Assembly (NCBI RefSeq): GCF_017305915.1
Contig: NZ_JAFKJN010000021.1
Span: 1 to 64,000, forward strand
Reading direction: 5' to 3'
Source of the DNA: Reyranella sp.
GTDB lineage: Bacteria; Pseudomonadota; Alphaproteobacteria; Reyranellales; Reyranellaceae
Length of the DNA: 64,000 nt
Position numbers and translations under genes: made by a program. Positions 26,933-33,966 of this stretch are shown here, in pieces (position 1 is the first letter of the stretch; each line of letters opens with the position of its first letter). The notes beneath the pieces were generated by a model, which saw only the letters and a program-made list of their open reading frames with translations, had not been told where the DNA came from and did not search any database.

Positions 26933-28782
26933 CAGGGAGTCACCCTCACTTCGTTGCGCGCCTTCTCGAGGTAGCGGTCGGCGTCCTCCTGAAGCATCAG
27001 GCGATCCTTCAGGAGGTCATCGACGGCGGCCTGTACCTTCGCCACGTAGTCGGCGCGGTTCCTGTAGCGCTGGGCGATCTTGGCCGGCGGGAAGGCGAAG
27101 TAGCTGCCGTCGCGATCGGCGATCTCGCCCTTCGGATAGGGCGGCTTGTACTCGTTCCAGCCGGTGTAGGCCGCGAGCGGCACGGCGATATCGGGCAGGC
27201 GGATGCCGGCGACCTCGTTGCCGTCGGGATCGACCCGGCTGACCAGGGTACGATAGGCTTGATCGGCCGGCGCGGGCTTCACCCAGTCGGCGAGCGGCGC
27301 CACCCGATTGGTTGTGCGCACGACGGCGGCGCCCGGAATGTCCGGGAAGCCGGTCTTGTCCGGCTCGACCAGCGTGCCGTCGGCCAGCGTCGGCACGCGG
27401 CTGGGCGGCGGGGCCTTGCCGGAGACGACCCATTCCTCGAGCGCCACCAGCAACGCCCGCACCGCGGCCATCGGATTGTGCGGGTTGCGCGGATTGACGT
27501 TGGGGCCGGCGTCGGACGCAGCGCCGGCGCGCCCGCCGTGCTGCGTGCCGGCGATCATGTAGGCCCGGCAATTGTCGGGCAGCGCCACGTCCTTCGTGCC
27601 GAGCGGATCGGTGGTCAAGAGCGAGGCGCCCTTCTGCCAGTACTCGGTCGAGGTATTGGTCTCGATCAGCTTGGGATCGTTGTCGCCGTGCAGCACCGAG
27701 CCCTTGGCCTTGGTCAGCGGGTCTTCGAGCGTCGCGGTCGAGAACGGGAACCAGGCCTCGGGGAAGCCATTGTCCTCGTGCTGGGTGTTGGTGCGCGCCG
27801 GCTGGCTGAACGGCATGTCGAAGAACAGCCGCCCGACGCCCGCGATATGGCTGTGGATGCCGTCGAACACGGTGCGGCCCTGCTCGTCGCGATTGAAGCC
27901 GGCGGTGATGTGATGGCGCAGATAGCGGCCCGCCTGCGAGAAGCCGATGCCCATCGCATGCGTCACCGGCCGGCCGGCGACCTCGACGGCCTTCGGATCG
28001 TGCTTCAGCCAGCTCACGAAGTCGCGGGTGGCGGCGAAGCCCAGACCCTGCACCTTCGGGTTCTTGGCCTGGTAGGTGAACTCGTAGAGATAGCCCAGCC
28101 TGGCCTTGTCCTTGAGCTTGATCGAGCGGCCGTCGGCGAACGACCATTCGGCCGCCGGCACCGGTGTCGGCTTGTCCGAGGCGCGCTCGCGCACCGTCAG
28201 CATCGCCTTGCTCTGGTCGGTCGATACAGCCTCGTAGGAGAGCTTGAACGCCTCCAGCACGCCGACGCGCGTGCCCGAGACCCATTCCTCGCGCACGGTC
28301 TTGGTGATCGGCTTGCCCCCAACCTTCCCATCTTCCGTGGCGACCGGCGCGGTCAGGCCGAGGCCCTTGTTGGCGCGAGGCGCGTCGGGATCCCAGCCCG
28401 ACCAGACGACGATCCAGCCGCGGCGCATCGGGAAGCCGTTGCCGACATCCTCGATCTTCTGCGGGTCGTTGATGCCCTGCGGGCCGTCGGCGATGTTGCC
28501 GAACAGCATCTTGCGGCCGCGATTGTTGACCTCGTAGAGGATGCGGCCGGTGCTCCTGGCCGGGTCCCTGGGCCGCAGCACATAGAAGTCGGTCGTGTAC
28601 TCGACCAGCCCCCTGGCGTTGCGCGGCGCCCTGTCGATCAGCGCGATGGCCTTGTTGCCGGGCGCCGACGGATCGATACAGCCCTTGGCGATGCCGATCA
28701 CCTTCTCGTAGGCACCGGCCGACCCGAACGGCGCGCCGTCGGCCAGCGGCTCGACGGCCTGGACCTCGACCGAGACGATCAT
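26932..28782 (-). CDS. Large alpha/beta-hydrolase domain protein (Abhydrolase_10-like)
   Basis: 616 residues. N-terminal beta-rich region (GRILYEVNNRGRKM), a mid-domain nucleophile elbow GIGFSQAGRYLRHH near residue 275, and later GTQHGGRAG, NPHNPMAAVRALLVALEEWV and DIAVPLAAYTGWN. This is the pattern of a large hydrolase-like family annotated as alpha/beta-hydrolase domain-containing, found in catabolic and secondary-metabolite clusters. No signal peptide. Starts 3 bases after the VOC gene's stop. Reaction unknown. Confidence 0.83.
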   Translation of the reverse strand: MIVSVEVQAVEPLADGAPFGSAGAYEKVIGIAKGCIDPSAPGNKAIALIDRAPRNARGLVEYTTDFYVLRPRDPARSTGRILYEVNNRGRKMLFGNIADGPQGINDPQKIEDVGNGFPMRRGWIVVWSGWDPDAPRANKGLGLTAPVATEDGKVGGKPITKTVREEWVSGTRVGVLEAFKLSYEAVSTDQSKAMLTVRERASDKPTPVPAAEWSFADGRSIKLKDKARLGYLYEFTYQAKNPKVQGLGFAATRDFVSWLKHDPKAVEVAGRPVTHAMGIGFSQAGRYLRHHITAGFNRDEQGRTVFDGIHSHIAGVGRLFFDMPFSQPARTNTQHEDNGFPEAWFPFSTATLEDPLTKAKGSVLHGDNDPKLIETNTSTEYWQKGASLLTTDPLGTKDVALPDNCRAYMIAGTQHGGRAGAASDAGPNVNPRNPHNPMAAVRALLVALEEWVVSGKAPPPSRVPTLADGTLVEPDKTGFPDIPGAAVVRTTNRVAPLADWVKPAPADQAYRTLVSRVDPDGNEVAGIRLPDIAVPLAAYTGWNEYKPPYPKGEIADRDGSYFAFPPAKIAQRYRNRADYVAKVQAAVDDLLKDRLMLQEDADRYLEKARNEVRVTP

Positions 28783-28785
28783 GGC

Positions 28786-29226
28786 TCAGCGCTTGGCGGC
28801 TTCTGCGCGCTTGTCGGCCGGCGTCTCGCTGGGATCGAAGTTCAGCTCCACGCCGACGCCGTCGGGATCGTAGAGGAAGATCTGCGTGCCGCCGGTGCGC
28901 GGGATCACCTGCTCGCGGAATTTCACCTTCTTGCCCTCGATGCGCTTGCGCACGCCTGCGAGATCGCTGGCGGAAAAGGCGATATGGTCGAAGCGGCCGG
29001 TGTCGTCGAACTTCTTCTCTGTGCCGCGCACCACGATGCCCTCGCGCGGCTTGCGGTCGCCCAGCAGGTGCACGGTCGGCACGCCGCCCGAATAGAGCCA
29101 GTAGCCCGGAAAGCCGAGCGGCGGACGGTCGCCGTTCTCGAGCCCGAGCACGTCGCAATAGAAGTCCTTGGTGGCCTCGAGGTTCGAGGGCTCGATGGTG
29201 TAGTGCTGCAGAATACCAAGCGGCAT
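28786..29226 (-). CDS. VOC-family dioxygenase-like protein
   Basis: 146 residues. Metal positions: His in LQHYTIEP near residue 8, His in RFDHIAFSASD near 80, and Glu in GVGVELNFDP near 128. LYDPDGVGVELNF resembles the second half of type I extradiol dioxygenases and fosfomycin-resistance/glyoxalase proteins. First gene of the three-gene minus operon with two hydrolases, so ring-cleavage followed by hydrolysis is a possible scheme, though the single-module length argues against a classical extradiol enzyme. Confidence 0.82.
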   Translation of the reverse strand: MPLGILQHYTIEPSNLEATKDFYCDVLGLENGDRPPLGFPGYWLYSGGVPTVHLLGDRKPREGIVVRGTEKKFDDTGRFDHIAFSASDLAGVRKRIEGKKVKFREQVIPRTGGTQIFLYDPDGVGVELNFDPSETPADKRAEAAKR

Positions 29227-29251
29227 GGGTTGCTCCCTTAGACCCTAATGT

Positions 29252-30466
29252 TCATACCCAGGTGAGATCGGTGTCGGCGCCCATCATCCAGGCGCCGACG
29301 GTTTCGAAATGGCTCGACCGGCCCTGCAGTTGCTGGGTCACGGTGTGGATGTCGCGGAAGCGGCGTTCCAGCGGATGGTTATGGAAGATCGCCGTCGCGC
29401 CGGCGGCATTGTAGGCGTAGTCGACCGCCTCGCGCGCCGAATGGATGGCGTGGGTCGAGGCGCCGCGGATGACGATGCGGTCCTCGACCGTGAGATCGCC
29501 GCCGGCCTGCAGCCGCTTCCAGATCTCGGCCAGCGACTGCAGCAGCCAGGCGCGCGCCGAGCGCACGCGGATGTCGGCCTGGGCGAGGCCCATCTGCACC
29601 ACGGCGCTGTCGCGGATCGGGCTCCTGGCGCCGCGCGGGATCTTGGTCTTGGCGGTCTCGACGAACTCGTCGAGCGCGCCGCGGGCGATGCCCAGCGCCA
29701 CGCCGGCGAAGCCGGTCTCGTAGCAGGTCATCGCCGACATGCGGTAGAGCGGCCCCGGCTCGCGGCGGCCGTACGACGGATCGGCGAAGTTGCGCGCAAA
29801 GGAATGATCGCGACGCACGAAATGGTCGGTCAGCGCGAACTGGTCCGATGCCGTGCCGCGCAGGCCGACGACGTCCCAGATGTCGGTCCACTGCACCACC
29901 GAGGCCGGCACCAGCATGGTGCGTTCGACCGGGTAGCCGTTGGCCATTTTCTTGGGCGCGCCGTCGGGCGTGAAGATCGGGCAGTGGGCGCCGAGCCACG
30001 TCGCATGCCGGCCGCCCGAGGCGAAAGCCCATACGCCGGTCACTCTGTAGCCCCGGACCCCGTCCACTTCGCATTCGACGGCCTTCACTCTCGGCCCCGG
30101 TCCCCAGGCCAGCACGGCGTCGGCGCTGCCGAAGATCTCCTGCGCCACCGGCAGGTCGAGATAGGCCGCGGTCATCGCGCAGCCGCCGGCCTGGCTGAGG
30201 CACCAGGCGGTCGAGGCGTCGGCGCGGGCGATGGTCTCGATCACGTGGAAGAAGGTGATCGGGTCGGTCTCGATGCCTTGGTTGGTTCGGGGCATGAGCA
30301 GACGGAACAGCTTCTGCTCATGCAGCTTGTCGAGCAGGTGGCCGGGCAGGCGCCGCTTCTCCTCGATCTCGGCCGCGGCCGCGGCGACGGCGGGCTGCAC
30401 GGCTTCGGCGCGGGCGATCACGTCGGGATCGCCCGCCAGCTCGGCAGAGGTCAACAGCGTGTCCAC
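29252..30466 (-). CDS. Flavin-dependent monooxygenase-like protein of the acyl-CoA dehydrogenase fold
   Basis: 404 residues. It has the acyl-CoA dehydrogenase fold but lacks the FEGT catalytic glutamate motif. It carries RADASTAWCLSQAGG, TGVWAFASGGRHATWLGA, WDVVGLRGTASDQFAL and a C-terminal TQQLQGRSSHFETVGAW, which fit the HsaA/DszC/p-hydroxyphenylacetate hydroxylase component group that uses reduced flavin for hydroxylation. A partner flavin reductase is not adjacent; one is encoded at 22212. Start codon is GTG at 30466 with GAGGAG 4 bases upstream. It lies 17 bases after the MFS gene on the same strand. Confidence 0.78.
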   Translation of the reverse strand: MDTLLTSAELAGDPDVIARAEAVQPAVAAAAAEIEEKRRLPGHLLDKLHEQKLFRLLMPRTNQGIETDPITFFHVIETIARADASTAWCLSQAGGCAMTAAYLDLPVAQEIFGSADAVLAWGPGPRVKAVECEVDGVRGYRVTGVWAFASGGRHATWLGAHCPIFTPDGAPKKMANGYPVERTMLVPASVVQWTDIWDVVGLRGTASDQFALTDHFVRRDHSFARNFADPSYGRREPGPLYRMSAMTCYETGFAGVALGIARGALDEFVETAKTKIPRGARSPIRDSAVVQMGLAQADIRVRSARAWLLQSLAEIWKRLQAGGDLTVEDRIVIRGASTHAIHSAREAVDYAYNAAGATAIFHNHPLERRFRDIHTVTQQLQGRSSHFETVGAWMMGADTDLTWV

Positions 30467-30482
30467 TCGGCTCCTCTCGTCT

Positions 30483-31853
30483 TCAGGCGGTCGCCAGTTC
30501 GCGGTCGATCTGCTCGATCGACTTGCCCCGGGTCTCGATGCCCAGGAAATAATAGACCACGCCGGCCAGCGCGAACCAGCCGCCGAGATACAGGAAAGCG
30601 GTCGGAATCGCGGTCAGCGGCACGTCCGGCTTCACGAAGTTGCTGGAGCCCACGATCATGGCGAGCCCGAGCGGCCCGATGATCTTGCCGATACCGCCGA
30701 AGCCGTAGGCCGAGCCCATGCCCGAGGTGCGCAGGTGCGACGGCCAGACCTCGGCCGCGTAGGGCCCGACGATGGCGAAGCCGCCGTCGACGAAGAACAT
30801 CGCCACCGCCAGGATCAGCCAGAAGGCCGACACCCCGGACACCATGGTGTTGTAGTTGTAGCCGGCGAGGATGATGAAGAACGCCGCGCCGAAGCCCAGC
30901 AGGCCGCCGCAATTGCGCCGGCCGATCTTCTCGGACAGGTAGGAGAAGCTCAGCCGGCCGATGAACCCGCTGACCGTCAGCAGGATGAACATCTTGGCGG
31001 CTTCCTGCGGCGTCACCTTGAGGATCAGCACGAACAGGGTCGGCGCCCACAACGCGATGCCGTAGGCGCCGGTCTGGGCGCCGGCATTGCCCAGCCACGA
31101 TACCGCGAGGCTGCGCGGATACTTGAACAGGTCGAACCAGTTGGTCTTGATCGGCTCGCCCAGCGTCTTGGCGTCGGGCAGGGGCAGCGACTTGGGATCG
31201 ACCTGGAGCGCCCAGGCGAGCGACGTGCGGGCCTCTTCGTAGCGGCCCTGGCGAACCAGCCAGTGCGGCGATTCCGGCACCCAGAGGCGGACCAGCAGGA
31301 CGACCAGCGCCGGCAACAGGCCGATCGCGAACAGGATGCGCCATTCGGTCGGCCCCATGACGGCGCCGAGCACGCCGCCCAGGCCGACGCCCAGCGGGAT
31401 GATGCAGGTGACCAGCCCGCCGATCCAGCCGCGCTTGTGGCTCGGCATGAACTCCTGAACCAGCGGCAGGTCGACGCAATAGAGTCCGCCGACGCCGAAG
31501 CCGACGAAGAAGCGCAGCGCGGTGAGATAGACCCAGCCGTTGTCCGGCGTGAAGTAGAGCAGGCCGGTGGCGATCGAGAAATTGAGCACGGTGCCGATGA
31601 ACACCGGCCGGCGGCCGATGCGGTCGGCAACCCAGCCCCAGGCATAGGCGCCGAGCAGCGCGCCGACGCCCGACGACAGGAACACGATCGCGAACTGGTT
31701 GAAGGTGAGCTTCCACGGCCCGATCAGGAAGGCGAGCACGAAGCCGATCAGGAAGTAGTCGAAGAACTCCAGCGCGTCGCCGATGATGGCGGCGGCGAGG
31801 ATCTTCTTCTGGTTCCCGGTTAGACGCGTTTGTCGGTCGAGGACCTCGAACAT
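30483..31853 (-). CDS. MFS transporter (sugar/acid-proton symporter type)
   Basis: 456 residues, about 12 membrane helices. Signature GWVADRIGRRPVFIG between helices 2 and 3, RFFVGFGVGGLY, PESPHWLVRQGRYEEA, FSYLSEKIGRRNCGG and a terminal GIETRGKSIEQIDRE identify the sugar-porter/metabolite:H+ symporter group, often aromatic-acid or niacin transporters. The ATG at 31853 has GGAGAAA upstream and precedes MFEVLDRQTRLTG; the longer in-frame N-terminus has no support. It is followed by the monooxygenase-like gene, so it may import that enzyme's substrate. Confidence 0.88.
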   Translation of the reverse strand: MFEVLDRQTRLTGNQKKILAAAIIGDALEFFDYFLIGFVLAFLIGPWKLTFNQFAIVFLSSGVGALLGAYAWGWVADRIGRRPVFIGTVLNFSIATGLLYFTPDNGWVYLTALRFFVGFGVGGLYCVDLPLVQEFMPSHKRGWIGGLVTCIIPLGVGLGGVLGAVMGPTEWRILFAIGLLPALVVLLVRLWVPESPHWLVRQGRYEEARTSLAWALQVDPKSLPLPDAKTLGEPIKTNWFDLFKYPRSLAVSWLGNAGAQTGAYGIALWAPTLFVLILKVTPQEAAKMFILLTVSGFIGRLSFSYLSEKIGRRNCGGLLGFGAAFFIILAGYNYNTMVSGVSAFWLILAVAMFFVDGGFAIVGPYAAEVWPSHLRTSGMGSAYGFGGIGKIIGPLGLAMIVGSSNFVKPDVPLTAIPTAFLYLGGWFALAGVVYYFLGIETRGKSIEQIDRELATA

Positions 31854-31966
31854 GGCGTTTCTCCCGAATGGCGCCTGTTCGTTTTTCGGCGGGCGTCGCG
31901 CCTCCGTCCCGCCGGTGCTAAGAACGCTACGCCCCGGCAAGGGGCCGCGGGAAGGCGTCCGGTTTG

Positions 31967-31995
31967 CCCGTCGGAATGCAACCCGTCGGAACGCA
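31967..31995. repeat. 14-bp direct repeat upstream of the lyase gene
   Basis: CCCGTCGGAATGCA at 31967-31980 and CCCGTCGGAACGCA at 31982-31995 repeat with one mismatch and a 15-base period, 20 bases before the ATG at 32015 and within the divergent promoter region of the MFS and lyase genes. Tandem sites of this sort are often regulator-binding sites; the regulator is unknown. The rest of the 160-base gap shows only a GGCGGG/CCCGCC inverted pair. Confidence 0.4.
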
Positions 31996-32014
31996 GAAAG
32001 TCTGAGGAAACGCC

Positions 32015-32875
32015 ATGCATTGGACCGATCGCCGTCAGCGCTTTCGCGCCGTCCTGAACGGCAACATCTGCGTCCATCCCGGTTCGGTCTTCGATCCGAT
32101 CTCCGCCCGCATCGCCGAGGATCTCGGCTTCGAGCTCGGCATGTTCGCGGGCTCGACGGCGTCGCTCACGGTGCTGGGTGCGCCCGATTTGATCGTGCTC
32201 ACCTTGAGCGAGTTCGCCCAGCAGGCCTATCGCATCAACCGCGCCGGCAATCTCCCGCTGATGGTCGATGCCGACCACGGCTACGGCAATGCGCTCAACG
32301 TCAAGCGCACGGTCGAGGAGCTCGAGACCGCGGGCATCGGCGGCATGAGCATCGAGGACACCGAGCTGCCGACTCCTTTCGGCACCACCAAGCCGCGCCT
32401 GACCTCGATCGCCGAGGGCGTCGGCAAGATGAAGGCGGCACTGGCGGGCCGGCAGGACCCGCTGCTGGCGATCGCCGGCCGCACCAGCGCCATCCAGATC
32501 AGCGGTCTCGACGATGCGATCGCCCGCGGCAAGGCCTACGAGGCGGTCGGCGTCGATGCACTGTTCTTCGTCGGGGTGAAGACGCGCGCCGAGCTCGATG
32601 CGCTCTCCGCCGCGACCGGGCTGCCGATCATCCTGGGCGGCGCGACGCCGGAGCTGACCGACAAGGACTATCTCGCCAGCCGCCGCGTGCGCATCGCGCT
32701 GCAGGGCCACCAGCCGTTCGCCGCCGGCGTGAAGGCGGTCTACGAGACGCTCAAGGCGCTGCGCGAGGGCACGCCACCGGCGAAGCTGCAGGGCGTGGCC
32801 GACGCGGAGCTGATGAAGCGCGTGACGCGCGACGCCGACTACACCAAGTGGACGAAGGACTTCCTCGGTGAATGA
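32015..32875 (+). CDS. Isocitrate lyase/PEP mutase superfamily protein, oxaloacetate decarboxylase-like
   Basis: 286 residues. SVFDPISARIAEDLGFELGM, LITLSEF-like LTLSEFAQQAYRI, DADHGYGNALNVKRTVEELE and IEDTELPTPFG closely follow the Pseudomonas PA4872-type oxaloacetate decarboxylase as I recall it. Mg2+ would be bound by the DADHG aspartates. The lyase-specific KKCGH loop is replaced, consistent with a decarboxylase rather than isocitrate lyase. Expected product is pyruvate plus CO2. GAGGAAA lies before ATG 32015. Confidence 0.88.
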   Translation: MHWTDRRQRFRAVLNGNICVHPGSVFDPISARIAEDLGFELGMFAGSTASLTVLGAPDLIVLTLSEFAQQAYRINRAGNLPLMVDADHGYGNALNVKRTVEELETAGIGGMSIEDTELPTPFGTTKPRLTSIAEGVGKMKAALAGRQDPLLAIAGRTSAIQISGLDDAIARGKAYEAVGVDALFFVGVKTRAELDALSAATGLPIILGGATPELTDKDYLASRRVRIALQGHQPFAAGVKAVYETLKALREGTPPAKLQGVADAELMKRVTRDADYTKWTKDFLGE

Positions 32876-32955
32876 GGTGCGGCGGCGCACCCTCTTTACC
32901 GCGCCGGCGCGCAGCGAGGCCGCTGATCGGTTGTCTCAGTAGAAAATAATTCGCA

Positions 32956-32998
32956 GTCCGGTGTCCGGACCGTCCGGGCCGTCCGGCACTGTCCGGCC
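32956..32998. repeat. Cluster of GTCCGG repeats between convergent genes
   Basis: Five copies of GTCCGG occur within 43 bases, with spacers of 1 to 4 bases, and another CGTCCGG lies near 33059. Neighbouring copies can pair through CCGGAC/GTCCGG, giving alternative small hairpins. The 212-base gap between the lyase stop and the transglutaminase stop holds this cluster and no gene that I can support. Confidence 0.5.
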
Positions 32999-33087
32999 GG
33001 GGGGATGGCGCCGGATTCCCGGACGCGGGGCTAAAACCCTTATGGAATCGATATCGGATCCGTCCGGGAGCGGGCCGGATTCCAGGT

Positions 33088-33966
33088 TCAGCCGGTCGGC
33101 ACCAGGGTGACGGCGACGCTGTAGACGTGGTTGCCGCCGCCCAGGATGACGCCGCGCAAGGGGCTGACGTCGGAGAAGTCGCGGCCCCAGGCGACCGCGA
33201 TATGGTCCTCGTGGGCGACCAGGTCGTTGGTCGGGTCGAGATGGACCCAGCCGGCGGCCTCGCCGCACCACACGGCGACCCAGGCGTGGCTGGCATCGGC
33301 GCCGCGCAGCTCGACCTCTTGCGGCGAATGGAGGGTGCGGATGTAGCCCGACACATAGGCCGCCGCGACGCCGTGCGCGCGCAGCGCCGCGATCATGACA
33401 TGGGCGAAGTCCTGGCAGACGCCGGCCTTGCCCTCGAACACGTCGTGCAGCGGCGTCGAGATGTCGGTGGCGCCGGGATGGTAGTCGAAGTCGGCCTTGA
33501 TGCGCGCCGTGAGCTCGCGCGCGGCGTCGAGGATCGGCCGGCCCGGCGTCAGCGACGTGGCGCCGTACGTCCTGAGGGAGTCGTCGCCCGGCACCAGCGG
33601 CGAGTCGTGGACGAACTCGCTCGCCTCGATCGATGCCGGGAAGCCGCCGCCGCTCAGCGCCTTGCGGATCTCCTCCCACGGCGGCGTGTCCGCCGCCGGC
33701 GGCGGCTCGGGGAAGCACACGTCGATCGAGGCGCGCACCTCGATGTCGAAGCGCTGGTGCGGCTTGTCGATGCGGTAGATGTCGATCAGGTTGCCGAAAT
33801 GGTCGACATGCTGCACCGCCAGCGCCGGCAGCGGCTGGGTGACGATGCCGATCGACGAGACCTTCTGGCCGGGAAACGCCCGCGCCCGCAGATGCGCGAT
33901 GTGATGCGCCGAGTCGACGCTGCTGTCGTAGGTGTAGGTCGTGCGGTGCGACAGCAGGTATTGCAT
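33088..33966 (-). CDS. Transglutaminase-like cysteine protease-fold protein
   Basis: 292 residues. N-terminal beta domain typical of bacterial transglutaminase proteins (LLSHRTTYTYDSSV), then the transglutaminase core: GKAGVCQDFAHVMIAALR with the nucleophile Cys near 175, ASHAWVAVWC with His near 230, and WVHLDPTND with Asp near 245. The catalytic triad is complete. No signal peptide. It is the last gene of a three-gene minus operon and its ATG shares one base with the stop of the ATP-grasp/alpha-E gene (TGATG). Related operons have been predicted to build or modify peptides; the substrate is unknown. Confidence 0.9.
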   Translation of the reverse strand: MQYLLSHRTTYTYDSSVDSAHHIAHLRARAFPGQKVSSIGIVTQPLPALAVQHVDHFGNLIDIYRIDKPHQRFDIEVRASIDVCFPEPPPAADTPPWEEIRKALSGGGFPASIEASEFVHDSPLVPGDDSLRTYGATSLTPGRPILDAARELTARIKADFDYHPGATDISTPLHDVFEGKAGVCQDFAHVMIAALRAHGVAAAYVSGYIRTLHSPQEVELRGADASHAWVAVWCGEAAGWVHLDPTNDLVAHEDHIAVAWGRDFSDVSPLRGVILGGGNHVYSVAVTLVPTG

